DNA of 28,168 bases from positions 1 through 28,168 of IMG/VR virus record IMGVR_UViG_3300037507_001019; one strand, written 5' to 3'. Made by a program: the position numbers and the translations under genes. The notes beneath the pieces are model-generated. The model ran no database searches, had not been told where the DNA came from, and worked only from the letters and a program-made list of their open reading frames with translations. Below are positions 14,108 to 22,163 of the stretch, in pieces. The stretch's first letter is position 1, and every line of letters begins with the position of its first letter. The DNA comes from a virus.

Positions 14108-14438
14108 CGGATTTCGCCCTTAATTGTGCTTCGTCGGATCGGAGGAAAGAGACCGCATCAAGAAACCAAGCCGACTGGTCAAGAGCACCACCAGCGATAG
14201 GTGGCATGCCTTTTTCAAACAAGTCAGCAAGCCGAGCAACGTAGGCCACATCTCCACATTGCACATTAGGACAGCCAACGACATCGAGAGAGCCATCGCT
14301 ACATTGGTCGCATCCGTTGCCGTTGCAAGTTGGGCACTCGACTGTAATTGGTTCACTCTCAGTACCTTTATCCTTGCATGTCTTGATTGTGCAGTTGCGA
14401 CAGAGCAAGCCCTGTCGGATCATTGCAGCTAGTCTTAG
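14097..14438 (-). CDS. Tail assembly chaperone, T extension (made by -1 frameshift), cysteine-rich
   Basis: This frame lies -1 to the upstream chaperone and stays open from the slip site to its own stop. It has an ATG at 14423 but no credible ribosome binding site, so it is probably made mainly as a fusion: 118 residues of G, then K-L-R-L-A-A, then these 108 residues (232 in total). It contains nine cysteines (C8, C11, C16, C30, C33, C38, C41, C51, C56, counted from M at 14423), including C-P-T-C-N-G-N-G-C-D-Q-C. That segment resembles a DnaJ-type zinc finger. The T extension in lambda binds the tape measure and tail tube; the zinc finger may do the same here. Confidence 0.8.
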   Translation of the reverse strand, partial: LRLAAMIRQGLLCRNCTIKTCKDKGTESEPITVECPTCNGNGCDQCSDGSLDVVGCPNVQCGDVAYVARLADLFEKGMPPIAGGALDQSAWFLDAVSFLRSDEAQLRAKSDGE

Positions 14439-14794
14439 CTTTTTTTTTCTTCGTGCTGAACTGCTTGGTTGTATGCAACCTTGCGAAGTAGTTCGCGAGC
14501 TTCGTTAAAGCTCAGGATGTCTTCGATTGCTTCGCGGCTGAACTGATGGTTTCCCATATTTCTCCAACCGACCATGACTTTACAAAGCATGGTGATTGTC
14601 ATTTCGAACATTTCGTTTACAGTCAGCGATTCGTTGGCTGCGTCTGTTGCTGCATCGAGCACGCGTAACACTTCTCGCTGTCCTCGCATAGATTGCGATT
14701 TGACGAGGAATGTCGGTTGCGACTCTTTGGGTTTGTCTTTGTCGCAATCGAGTACGATCGGAAAAGACTGATCCGGTTCTAAAAAAACTGGCAT
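14435..14794 (-). CDS. Tail assembly chaperone, G part
   Basis: A 119-residue protein between the tail tube and tape measure genes. It begins with strands (MPVFLEPDQSFPIVLDCD) and continues as helices (LRVLDAATDAANESLTVNEMFEMTITMLCKVMVGW). The C-terminus E-E-K-K-S stops at TAA just after a run of nine A. Position, size and the frameshift site identify it as the G-type tail assembly chaperone that coats the tape measure during tail assembly. Its ATG overlaps the tail tube stop (TAATG). Confidence 0.85.
   Translation of the reverse strand: MPVFLEPDQSFPIVLDCDKDKPKESQPTFLVKSQSMRGQREVLRVLDAATDAANESLTVNEMFEMTITMLCKVMVGWRNMGNHQFSREAIEDILSFNEARELLRKVAYNQAVQHEEKKS
14438..14448 (-). promoter_or_regulatory. 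Programmed -1 ribosomal frameshift site
   Basis: In the mRNA the G gene ends GAA-GAA-AAA-AAA-AGC-TAA. The A9 run (14448-14440) contains the slippery heptamer A-AAA-AAA. A -1 slip yields AAG-CTA-AGA-CTA-GCT-GCA-ATG and continues into the T frame with no stop. Such G/T frameshifts are conserved across lambda-like tails. No downstream pseudoknot was assessed. Confidence 0.85.
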
Positions 14795-15729
14795 TAGGTA
14801 GCTGCGGTAAACGTAAGAGAAATTTCTTGGTCAATGTTGTTTCCGTTTCGGTTGCATTGCCATGTGATTTCGTCAGTGACGAGCATGTTTCGATCTGCTT
14901 CCGTGATTGAAATGATTTGAGCCTTTGGTGCGGAGAACGTCGCGACTGAATTTGTTGGACCGTCTAGCCCCCAAGTCAAAACGTCTTCCGTCATGGCAAG
15001 ATGCTGACCGAATCTGTCTTGTGTTGCTACAAGTTTCGATTCTGGATTGCCTGTGACGGTAACTACTCGATTCGTAATCATTGCGTGATCGTAGCCTGAG
15101 ACAGTTGACGCACACTCTTTCATAATGATCGTGTTGCCCGAATCGAGAGTCAGGTTTTCCAGACACAATGCAGTTCCTGCCCATGTCGTTGTAGAGGATG
15201 CGTAACGCAATCCCTTAGCCGTTGGATATATCGGGGCAATACCTAAAGTTCCGTCTGATGGTGGCTGCCATAATCCTTGAAAGTCGAAGTTAAAAACGGC
15301 TGTTCGTCCAGTCGGGTTGTTCATCGTGAACGTACCAGCACATCCAGCCATGCTTTTGACAACTCCGTCTTGATAAATTGCCATAGATAACGTCTTGACG
15401 TTCGATCCTGGCACTTCCGTTCGTGGCGTGAATACTTGTCCAGACTTTACCCAGCCGCATGCTGGCAAGAACGTATCGGCCCACGCTGGTTCGGTTGCAG
15501 TGCCGTCCCAAGAGAAGTCTACCGAGAACGTGATGCGTCCTTTGTACCCACCAACAACAGAATTGAGCATCCCGAAACCGCCTTGAGCCTCGCGGGACTC
15601 TAACTCGATTTCTTGCTGTGCGATGAGGTTGTAGACATTGAATTGAGTGCTTGCGAGAAATAAATCCAATGTGCCTGGTGTCGCCTCGATCTTTGCGGCC
15701 AATACTCGTTTGCGTTTCAGTAGTGTCAT
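14794..15729 (-). CDS. Major tail tube protein
   Basis: The 311-residue protein starts MTLLKRKRVLAAKIEATPGT, the usual opening of phage tail tube proteins (K-x-E-x-x-x-G-T). It continues with beta-rich segments, including GGYKGRITFSVDFSWDG and the P-A-W-A-D-T-F-L-P-A-C-G motif, both typical of the family. It ends with DQEISLTFTAAT. It polymerises as hexameric rings to form the tail tube. It lies directly before the chaperone pair. The ATG overlaps the gpZ-like gene stop by 4 nt (ATGA). Confidence 0.9.
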   Translation of the reverse strand: MTLLKRKRVLAAKIEATPGTLDLFLASTQFNVYNLIAQQEIELESREAQGGFGMLNSVVGGYKGRITFSVDFSWDGTATEPAWADTFLPACGWVKSGQVFTPRTEVPGSNVKTLSMAIYQDGVVKSMAGCAGTFTMNNPTGRTAVFNFDFQGLWQPPSDGTLGIAPIYPTAKGLRYASSTTTWAGTALCLENLTLDSGNTIIMKECASTVSGYDHAMITNRVVTVTGNPESKLVATQDRFGQHLAMTEDVLTWGLDGPTNSVATFSAPKAQIISITEADRNMLVTDEITWQCNRNGNNIDQEISLTFTAAT

Positions 15730-16298
15730 TTCTGTTTGCCTTTCAATTGGCCTTTAGCTTTTAAGGTTAAAAATCTGATTCGCTCGTTAATCTGCTTTGG
15801 CAGTTGGTCGCGAGCTGTATCTAGAGCTAGGTCTGTAACACCTGCAGATTGGTAGTATTCGCTTGGTGCTGGACCGTTTTGTTTAGCAAGAGGAAAACGC
15901 TTTTTCGTCAGGCGCTTGTAAACCATTGGGAAGTAACCATGAAGCATGAACGCTCCAGGTAAGTTCCCGCGTCCTTTATCTGGCCCTGACTTTTTATACG
16001 TCACGCCAGTCTTTGTTTGCTTGGCTCCGAAGTATCGCAAAGGAATCGGATAGCCTTGAATCATCAGGATCTCAGAAGTCAGATTCGCAATGTCAGATTT
16101 CTTGCTTACTGCGATTGCTTTTTTCAGCACCTTGACAGGCACTGGGATAACGCTCTTTAGCTTACGTGCTGCTTTGATCTTTACCTGCTTAGCTGTCTTA
16201 TTTACAGCAACGTTTAGCTCTCTCTTGATGTTCGCACCAAGGCTTTCGATCGTTTTTCTGACTGCGGCTAGCGATTGCGAATTTATGTCTATCTTCAT
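15726..16298 (-). CDS. Minor tail protein Z-like (tail completion)
   Basis: The 190-residue, lysine-rich protein (MKIDINSQSLAAVRKTIESLGANIKR...) has the N-terminal helix with A-V-N-K-T-A-K-Q-V-K-I-K-A-A-R-K-L and the central G-F/Y-P-I-P-L-R-Y-F-G-A-K-Q-T segment (LMIQGYPIPLRYFGAKQT) that characterise prophage minor tail protein Z family members. GAFMLHGYFPMVYKR follows. In lambda, gpZ is needed to finish tails that can join heads and deliver DNA. It lies between the tail terminator and tail tube genes, as expected. Confidence 0.85.
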   Translation of the reverse strand: MKIDINSQSLAAVRKTIESLGANIKRELNVAVNKTAKQVKIKAARKLKSVIPVPVKVLKKAIAVSKKSDIANLTSEILMIQGYPIPLRYFGAKQTKTGVTYKKSGPDKGRGNLPGAFMLHGYFPMVYKRLTKKRFPLAKQNGPAPSEYYQSAGVTDLALDTARDQLPKQINERIRFLTLKAKGQLKGKQK

Positions 16299-16299
16299 A

Positions 16300-16797
16300 T
16301 CACGCCCTCACGTTGTAAGGGTTGTTCTCGTCCGTGCGGTATGTGATCGCGATCGGAACAGTCACGCCATCAAAGCCGCCCGCTGCATTGTGCGGAACGT
16401 GCGAAAGAAACTCGGCATCGATTGCGTTTTCATCAAACGTGTGCCAAGTCGAATCGTCTGCCGTTATCACTTGCTCAACATCTGCAGCGAACATGTGAAC
16501 TAAGTAATTAATTGGCTCACAGCACTTTTCGTCGTTGAGTAGATTGCAATGGATGTTAAATGTTATTCTCTTTGCAACCGCTGGAGGATTGCCTGGATAC
16601 ATCAACTCGGGAACTGCTTCAATCGAGTCCGTAGATAAGACGATCTGCCTATCCATCGGTGTGTAGCTTTCCAACCGTGCTGGCCTAACTACTTCTTTTA
16701 CCTTGGTGTTGTAGGTTCCGTTGCCGAGAAGCAAACGGAGACGACGAAGCAACTCCCTTGCAATCTTTTCAACAACTGGAAGCTCTCCTACCGACAT
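16300..16797 (-). CDS. Tail terminator-like protein (gpU position)
   Basis: The 165-residue alpha/beta protein starts with helices (VVEKIARELLRRLRLLL) and continues with strands that carry RQIVLSTDSIEAVPELMYPGNPPAVAKRITFNIHCNLL. It ends AFG-like in GVTVPIAITYRTDENNPYNVRA, a strand-turn typical of tail terminator proteins, which cap the tail and attach it to the head. The assignment rests mainly on position between the head-tail attachment and Z-like genes. It overlaps the upstream gene by 10 nt. Confidence 0.65.
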   Translation of the reverse strand: MSVGELPVVEKIARELLRRLRLLLGNGTYNTKVKEVVRPARLESYTPMDRQIVLSTDSIEAVPELMYPGNPPAVAKRITFNIHCNLLNDEKCCEPINYLVHMFAADVEQVITADDSTWHTFDENAIDAEFLSHVPHNAAGGFDGVTVPIAITYRTDENNPYNVRA

Positions 16798-17135
16798 TCG
16801 AGCACCAACATTCCTTCGTCGTGATCTAACAGTTGCGTGATGGATCGCATAGAAGATTCCTCTCCAACACGAACCGCAAAGAAAAGGCTGTCTCCTCCGA
16901 GGTTGAGTTCCTCGGAAGTGATTCCACGCTCCGAGTTATTGGCAACGTGGACTTCGAAAACTGGTGTAATCGAGTCGTTGTATTCGTTCGGTAGCGACAA
17001 GGCTTGCCGTACAACGACTGCATCAATATCACGTGCATCACCTTCCCGAGGGTAGTAGATTACCACCTCCGCGAAATCGCTAACGTTGCAGAACACAGTC
17101 TCAGCGTCTGCTTTGATCGTGTCGTGCAATGTCAT
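16788..17135 (-). CDS. Head-tail attachment protein (gpFII-like)
   Basis: The 115-residue protein begins MTLHDTIKADAETVFCNVSDFAEVVIYYP, matching the opening of phage head-tail attachment proteins (L-F/H-D-x-I-x-x-D-A-x-x-V-F...D-F-A-x-x-x-x-Y). The rest is beta-rich, with A-V-V-V-R-Q-A and a final LDHDEGMLVLECR (the D-x-G-x-x-x-L-E-C-R end is usual in this group). In lambda the equivalent joins the capsid portal side to the finished tail. It follows the lectin-like protein gene by 2 nt. Confidence 0.8.
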   Translation of the reverse strand: MTLHDTIKADAETVFCNVSDFAEVVIYYPREGDARDIDAVVVRQALSLPNEYNDSITPVFEVHVANNSERGITSEELNLGGDSLFFAVRVGEESSMRSITQLLDHDEGMLVLECR

Positions 17136-17137
17136 GG

Positions 17138-17800
17138 CTAGCTACGTCGTGCGTTGATCTTCACGTAATCCAAAATGACCGAATTCACGTTTGTGTTTGC
17201 GGCCTTTTGAAGCTGAATCATCGGCTGAAGACCAGAGCTATAACCACTCATGTCGAACGTGGTCGCAGCAGCAACGCGGATTCCGTCGATGTAGAACTTC
17301 ACGTCTCGCTTGTTGCTGAAGTCGATGAAGAACTTTTTGAACGTGGTCCCAAGTGTTTGCCCTGACGAAATGTCATCGTTGTCTCGAACGCCGTCGTCTG
17401 TTTCAAGGTAGACGAGAGTTGTCGAGTTTGCTCCGACCATCTTGAACCAAGCGTTCGCTGCAACGCTGTCGGTCGTGTCGTTTCGTGCTGAACCAACACC
17501 GAAAACAAGTTCGGTTCCGGTAGTCATCGTAACGCCAAGTCGAACCCGCATTTCGATATTAAGTAGGTCGTCGATGTCGAATGCCAGAGCGTCCCCGTGT
17601 GCCAAGCAAACGTTTTCAACTTCGCTCGTTGCCGCAAGTGTCAATGTTGCCACGTTGGTACCTCGTGTGTAGGTCGGTGTACCAGAAGCAGAGGTATCAA
17701 CGATCAACCAAGGAGTTGCGGGATCTGCAGACGATGGGAACGTCGCTGAAGTTCCGTGGAAGTCGTCTTCGTATGCTTGAAAATCTTGAATACCAGCCAT
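17138..17800 (-). CDS. Virion protein with concanavalin/lectin-like fold (220 aa)
   Basis: A 220-residue, beta-strand-rich protein. The N-terminus (MAGIQDFQAYEDDFHGT) and the pattern of A-F-D-I-D-D-L-L-N-I-E-M-R-V-R, W-F-K-M-V-G, F-K-K-F-F-I-D-F-S and D-V-K-F-Y-I-D-G-I-R-V resemble a concanavalin-like jelly roll. The D-V-x-F-Y-I-D-G motif is typical of laminin G or glycan-binding lectins. It lies right after the capsid gene and terminator, so it may be a capsid decoration protein. No good ribosome binding site precedes ATG at 17800 (GATAAAACAA). Confidence 0.65.
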   Translation of the reverse strand: MAGIQDFQAYEDDFHGTSATFPSSADPATPWLIVDTSASGTPTYTRGTNVATLTLAATSEVENVCLAHGDALAFDIDDLLNIEMRVRLGVTMTTGTELVFGVGSARNDTTDSVAANAWFKMVGANSTTLVYLETDDGVRDNDDISSGQTLGTTFKKFFIDFSNKRDVKFYIDGIRVAAATTFDMSGYSSGLQPMIQLQKAANTNVNSVILDYVKINARRS

Positions 17801-17858
17801 TTGTTTTATCTTTCATTTTGAAACAACGGTCGTCGCATTCCGCTACGTTGCGTACTGC

Positions 17859-17884
17859 AAAAAGCCGGTTTTGACAGAACCGGC
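17859..17884 (-). terminator. Rho-independent terminator after the capsid gene
   Basis: Read on the minus strand, GCCGGTT (17884-17878) pairs with AACCGGC (17870-17864) across a 7-base loop and is followed by five T (17863-17859). It starts 26 bases after the capsid stop codon. A terminator right after the most highly expressed gene would limit transcription into the tail genes; some readthrough or a second promoter is needed for those. Confidence 0.8.
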
Positions 17885-17909
17885 AAACTGTTTTGGATCA
17901 AGTCAGCGA

Positions 17910-19562
17910 CTAGACACCAGCTCGCAACAGACCACGCCAATCGATGGCTTTGACGCCAAAAGTTTGACGGATCTTGTACTTGTAGCAGTCCTTGTCAAAG
18001 TCCCATTCGTTTTCAAGAACCGGAGACTCTTCACCGGACAAGAAAGACAATTCAACCGTGTCGATCTGTCCTGGATCTGCGGCCAAGTACCAAGCTGCGG
18101 AACTTGAACCGTCAAGTACTGGTTCGATAATTGGAGTCAAAGAACGTTCGCCACCAGGGCCGTAGATGTTTCGAACACCTTCGTTGTTGTTGGCTGCGTT
18201 GTAGCTCAGCGAGCTAAACAGTTCCAAAGCGGTTGCAGACAGTGCAACAGGAACGATTAAGTATCGTGGAACGACACTCAAAACCGTTTGGCTGTTGAGC
18301 CCCTTCTGCAACATCATTTTGACGAAAGCAGTGTTCAGAGTACCTACGGCTGGAGCACCTGCACCCTGAGTGTTGTCACCTGAAACGTGAGAAGCCGAGA
18401 ACAATCCGAAACCGTCACCCATAGTTGGGTTGCTGGTCAAGACTTCGTAGACCTTCTTGTTTTGAATGCGACGAGCTGCGTTGCCATGCATTGCAGGGAT
18501 TCGGCTGATTGCGTCCAAGTCGTCGTTGACAACAGTTTCCCATGTCACGGAGAAAGTCTTACCGAACTTTTCGACCTTGTACGACTCGCGAGAATCAGTC
18601 ATCACACCTTCGGGGTATGCACTGTTTTCTGGAACGTGTTCGAGGTCTGGCGACTCGCTGAATCGAATGCGGTTGATTGCCTTGAAGTCGTCAACTGAAC
18701 CCGCTTGACGAGCCCAGAGATTCCATGTGTATGGAGCCTCTTCGTAGCCTGCCAACAGCGTCTTGTTCGCTGCGTCGAGCATCAAGTTTGCAAACGTTCC
18801 AGTTGTGTGGTACGCAGGATCGCTTCGCTGAATGTTCATTCGTGCGAGTGCCTTTGGATCTCCAATAGCCGCTCGTGCGATTTCTGGAGAGCTAACGCGA
18901 TCGGTGTTGACACCGGCTCGACGCATAAAGTTTTCTGCCATACGTAGCAAGCTCATGCGGCTGAAGTCTTCCGCACCGTCTGCAGCTTTGCCAGCGTGTA
19001 GCGTTCGCTTGACTCGCGAAGCTGTTTGTGCACGCATCAGCAATCCGTCGCGTGCTGCGTCAAAGTACTTGTCGTCGGAGGAACGTGTGACTCGAACCGA
19101 ATCACCCTCTGCCGAACGTCCTAGCGGTTCTGTTGCCATTTTTCGGATGATCCTTTGTTTGGCTTCCTCGACGCTAACGCCTGCGTCACACAATTCATCA
19201 GCGAAAGCGCGTTCTACTTTCGCAAGTTTGCACGTTGCTTGAATTTCACTTCGTCGCTTTTGGTCGTCTGCCAAAGCTCGTTTGATTTGTCCCTCGACAA
19301 CCGATCGAGCAGATGCCTCCATCGGTTTCTTTTCTTCTTCGTTCATCTGTTCGATGACTGGCTTCGCCTCTTCTTTTGGCTCGCCTTCCATTTGTTCAAC
19401 GACTGGCTCGGCTGGTTCGGCTGGCTTTTCTTCAACCATCGATTCAATTTCTTCTGCTGGCTTACCAAGCTTGCCAACAACCCACGCTAGGACTTGGTTT
19501 GGATCTTCCATACCTTCAGGAAGTCCCATTGCTTTCAGTTGCTCCAATAACGCTGGGTCCAT
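17910..19562 (-). CDS. Possible nested scaffold-capsid product from an internal start
   Basis: In the frame of the fusion gene, ATG at 19562 (MDPALLEQLKAMGLPEG, residue 196 of the fusion) is preceded by AAGGA with an 8-nt spacing, a strong ribosome binding site. Translation from here would give about 550 residues: scaffold-like region plus capsid domain without protease. This resembles lambda C/Nu3, where a nested start supplies excess scaffold. The start coincides with the boundary between protease and scaffold regions, which supports real use. It is a prediction. Confidence 0.55.
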   Translation of the reverse strand: MDPALLEQLKAMGLPEGMEDPNQVLAWVVGKLGKPAEEIESMVEEKPAEPAEPVVEQMEGEPKEEAKPVIEQMNEEEKKPMEASARSVVEGQIKRALADDQKRRSEIQATCKLAKVERAFADELCDAGVSVEEAKQRIIRKMATEPLGRSAEGDSVRVTRSSDDKYFDAARDGLLMRAQTASRVKRTLHAGKAADGAEDFSRMSLLRMAENFMRRAGVNTDRVSSPEIARAAIGDPKALARMNIQRSDPAYHTTGTFANLMLDAANKTLLAGYEEAPYTWNLWARQAGSVDDFKAINRIRFSESPDLEHVPENSAYPEGVMTDSRESYKVEKFGKTFSVTWETVVNDDLDAISRIPAMHGNAARRIQNKKVYEVLTSNPTMGDGFGLFSASHVSGDNTQGAGAPAVGTLNTAFVKMMLQKGLNSQTVLSVVPRYLIVPVALSATALELFSSLSYNAANNNEGVRNIYGPGGERSLTPIIEPVLDGSSSAAWYLAADPGQIDTVELSFLSGEESPVLENEWDFDKDCYKYKIRQTFGVKAIDWRGLLRAGV

Positions 19563-20147
19563 CGTTCGTTTCCTTTTCTCTAAATCGGTGTAAGACCGAC
19601 GCACTGTCGATCGTGAATCGGCCCCAGTGGCCACTAGGCTTGCATCGAGTGCAGTCCATTTCGTTATGACGTTCGCAGGCCCGATAACCTCAGTCCCTCG
19701 CGATGTCGTGTAAGATTGCCCAGAACGAAGCTCTAGAACCTCGTCAGGTTGTGCAGTGATCGAAAAGTCTGTGATGTGACCTTCGAGTAGCTTTCCGTAT
19801 GCGGTCTGGCTGTCGTCGTCGCTGGCGAAGTAAGCTGTACCACCGAACTCATCACCACTGATCGTTAGATTGCGAAGGCTACCCAGTACGTTGCGAACGG
19901 TTGTCGTGTCGTGACTATCGACGATAGGTATCTGAGTCGCACCGGGACGCAATGTCATTCCGTCCATTTCTAGGACTTCAGCGACGACCATTTGCCGCGA
20001 GTCGTCCCATCGATCGATTGGATTCTCGGTTGCTGTAACAACGCGAACAGATCGCTTGGTTGCGTCTGCGGTTGCGGATTGAACAGCAACGGAACGCATT
20101 GCGAGTGCGTTTGACTTGACTGGTGGTAGCTTGCCTTTCTTAGACAT
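17910..20147 (-). CDS. Prohead protease / scaffold / major capsid fusion protein
   Basis: I chose ATG at 20147 (MSKKGKLPPV), with GGAGGT 5 nt upstream, overlapping the portal stop by 8 nt; it gives 745 residues. Residues 30-145 form an HK97-type prohead protease: P-I-V-D-S-H79-D with catalytic His, then D-F-S129-I-T-A with catalytic Ser. Residues 196-340 form an acidic, E/K/P-rich helical scaffold-like region. From about 345 onward lies a Mu gpT-like major capsid domain (FGKTFSVTWETVVNDD; MGDGFGLFSASH). Protease/capsid fusions are known in phages; the protease should cleave itself free. An internal ATG at 19562 may make a capsid-only form. Confidence 0.9.
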   Translation of the reverse strand: MSKKGKLPPVKSNALAMRSVAVQSATADATKRSVRVVTATENPIDRWDDSRQMVVAEVLEMDGMTLRPGATQIPIVDSHDTTTVRNVLGSLRNLTISGDEFGGTAYFASDDDSQTAYGKLLEGHITDFSITAQPDEVLELRSGQSYTTSRGTEVIGPANVITKWTALDASLVATGADSRSTVRRSYTDLEKRKRTMDPALLEQLKAMGLPEGMEDPNQVLAWVVGKLGKPAEEIESMVEEKPAEPAEPVVEQMEGEPKEEAKPVIEQMNEEEKKPMEASARSVVEGQIKRALADDQKRRSEIQATCKLAKVERAFADELCDAGVSVEEAKQRIIRKMATEPLGRSAEGDSVRVTRSSDDKYFDAARDGLLMRAQTASRVKRTLHAGKAADGAEDFSRMSLLRMAENFMRRAGVNTDRVSSPEIARAAIGDPKALARMNIQRSDPAYHTTGTFANLMLDAANKTLLAGYEEAPYTWNLWARQAGSVDDFKAINRIRFSESPDLEHVPENSAYPEGVMTDSRESYKVEKFGKTFSVTWETVVNDDLDAISRIPAMHGNAARRIQNKKVYEVLTSNPTMGDGFGLFSASHVSGDNTQGAGAPAVGTLNTAFVKMMLQKGLNSQTVLSVVPRYLIVPVALSATALELFSSLSYNAANNNEGVRNIYGPGGERSLTPIIEPVLDGSSSAAWYLAADPGQIDTVELSFLSGEESPVLENEWDFDKDCYKYKIRQTFGVKAIDWRGLLRAGV

Positions 20148-21954
20148 TGGCCACCTCCTCCTCTTCGGCTGGAATCGGATTATCAACGACGCCATCGGAT
20201 GCGTCTGCAATAATTGCATCAATGTTCTTTTGTGCGAGTCCGATCATTGCTAATTGAGCTTCAGCAAGTGGCCTACTCATCGAACCGTCTGCTAGTCCGT
20301 TGAGAACGTCCATCAAGGCTTTTCGGTTGCGGTTCCATTGCAACCGACTGAGCCCCATCCATTCGCCAGTTCCACCTTCTGCCTCGATCGCAATATCTGC
20401 GGCTTCGTCTGCTGGACCGGCTGCACCAGTTTGTGCGGCCATCATCTGTGTTGTCTGTTCTTCAGGAGTCAACAGGCCGAGCTTCAAACGTAGCTTGCGT
20501 TCTTTTGCTGCCTGGTAGTAAACGGCACGGTAAGACAATCCACGAGCACCAAGCACGTTTTGTGCGGTATCGGTAAACGATTTCAGCGACAACTCTGCTG
20601 CTTGCTGTTCACTCATGGGATCGACCCACTCTTGCTCTGGTAGCTGCCATTCGACTGGTGCTACCTTGCGGCGATCTTCTAGAAGTTCGGTTGACGTTGG
20701 AAAGCTATCGAGGCCAGCCCGTGCGGCTGCATTGCAGAACTCATCCCAGACCGGCAAACAACAGTGGTGGACCATGTAGTTCTGACCGCGTTTGTATCGT
20801 GGTCGATCTTCTAGCTTCGACGAACGCGACGAACTATAGGAAGTCTTAGAAAAGTCTTTGGCGATTGCTTCGTAGTTCGTTCCTGTTCCGGCACAGATAC
20901 CACGCAACATCAGATTGATCCAGGGTTCGCTTGCTGAGTTTGGACGGCCTGGATTGATAGATTCGACTGACTCACCTGGACGCAATCGCACGACCATCGC
21001 TGGTTCGAGATACTCTAGGCTGTTGCCGCTGGTGTCTGTCGTGTCTTCGCCGTTCGGTGGCATAAGGCTACCGATAGGCATGTCGGATTTAATCGCAACG
21101 CCAAAGCAAGATGCAACGGCAGAAGCTTGGATTTCGTTGTCCACGTAGACGCCAAGATCACGCATCCAAGACATGACTGGTGCGAACCAAGTAACGCCGC
21201 GAGTCTGTCCAACTCGATCCTTGCGATACAGGTGGATGATTTCCGAAGCGTTGATGCGTTCAGGTACTTGGTTCTGAACCGTGTAAGGGCTGTTTGGATG
21301 TTCTGTATAGATCCAGTAAGCAACCGGCTTGCCTTTATCGTCGAGCTCGACACCGCGAATAACTCGATTGCCATTCTCTTTATTGATTCGAGTTGCGAAT
21401 GTGTCTCGCTCCATCGAGATGCGGTCGGCTTCAATTAGCTCTAACGCAAACGGAACTGGTCGCGTGATTCCTTTGTAGGTCTTGTTCGGTGTGGAAATCT
21501 TGCGAATTAAGACCTCGCCAGCTTCAACCATTTCACGCTGTGCAAGTATCTGGATCTCAGCAAAAGTCAACTCACCGTTGATGTCAGCAACTTCGCACCA
21601 TTCCGCAAACGTTTTGTCACGGATGTCGTTGACATCTTCAACGTCTTCACCTTCCGGCGTTTCGTAAGTCGATTGTGCCGTGATTCCATCGCCTACTACG
21701 TTTGACACGATGGTATCGACGACGTTCCACGCGTATGCGTTGTCACGAACCAAAGCACGAGCCCAAGCACGTAACGCATCCGCACCATACGGACCCATCA
21801 TTTCTTGATCGGCTGATTGGTTGCGTGGCTTTTTGTGGTTTGTTAGCCGATTGGCTTCCGCACCTTGATAGGATCTCAGTACTTTGCGTGCCTGTGCACG
21901 TTGCAAACCTGCATGTGGAGAAAAGTAGCCTACGATCTTGTCTAGTAAGTTCAT
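20140..21954 (-). CDS. Portal protein, lambda family
   Basis: The 604-residue protein matches lambda-type portals: an N-terminal MNLLDKIVGYFSPHAGLQRAQ helix, then ADALRAWARALVRDNAYAWNVVDTIVSNVVGDGI (residues 58-91, with N-V-V-G-D-G at 85-90), GEVLIRK, and later the RDLGVYVDNEIQASAVASCF segment. It also has the F-S-K-T-S-Y-S-S-S-R motif seen in lambda-family portals. It forms the dodecameric ring through which DNA enters and leaves the head. The C-terminal 110 residues are alanine/glutamate-rich. The ATG overlaps the gpW-type gene by 4 nt. Confidence 0.95.
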   Translation of the reverse strand: MNLLDKIVGYFSPHAGLQRAQARKVLRSYQGAEANRLTNHKKPRNQSADQEMMGPYGADALRAWARALVRDNAYAWNVVDTIVSNVVGDGITAQSTYETPEGEDVEDVNDIRDKTFAEWCEVADINGELTFAEIQILAQREMVEAGEVLIRKISTPNKTYKGITRPVPFALELIEADRISMERDTFATRINKENGNRVIRGVELDDKGKPVAYWIYTEHPNSPYTVQNQVPERINASEIIHLYRKDRVGQTRGVTWFAPVMSWMRDLGVYVDNEIQASAVASCFGVAIKSDMPIGSLMPPNGEDTTDTSGNSLEYLEPAMVVRLRPGESVESINPGRPNSASEPWINLMLRGICAGTGTNYEAIAKDFSKTSYSSSRSSKLEDRPRYKRGQNYMVHHCCLPVWDEFCNAAARAGLDSFPTSTELLEDRRKVAPVEWQLPEQEWVDPMSEQQAAELSLKSFTDTAQNVLGARGLSYRAVYYQAAKERKLRLKLGLLTPEEQTTQMMAAQTGAAGPADEAADIAIEAEGGTGEWMGLSRLQWNRNRKALMDVLNGLADGSMSRPLAEAQLAMIGLAQKNIDAIIADASDGVVDNPIPAEEEEVANV

Positions 21955-22163
21955 CGACGACGCCCCATCTTTGCGAGGGTGAACGCACCTGAACCACCGG
22001 AAGAACGCTGCACTTCTGTTTGAAGCATCCGACGTTCTTCAAACAACGACTTCAGATCAAGCTTGGTGACGCTTCGAGTTCCAATAGAATACGACTGAGC
22101 ACCACCCGTTAAGAGTGCCTCGATCGCTGCTTCGATTTGCGTAAGAAGATTGGCCGCGTCCAT
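21951..22163 (-). CDS. gpW-like head-tail connector
   Basis: A 70-residue helix-strand-helix protein between terminase and portal. I-E-A-A-I-E-A-L-L-T-G-G-A-Q-S-Y-S-I-G-T-R is followed by V-T-K-L-D-L-K-S-L-F-E-E-R-R-M-L, which is the gpW pattern (A-x-x-A-L-x-x-L-x-T-G ... D-L-x-x-L-x). Lambda gpW joins the head at the portal and prepares it for tail attachment. Size and gene order fit. ATG at 22163 has only weak upstream complementarity to 16S rRNA. Confidence 0.85.
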   Translation of the reverse strand: MDAANLLTQIEAAIEALLTGGAQSYSIGTRSVTKLDLKSLFEERRMLQTEVQRSSGGSGAFTLAKMGRRR

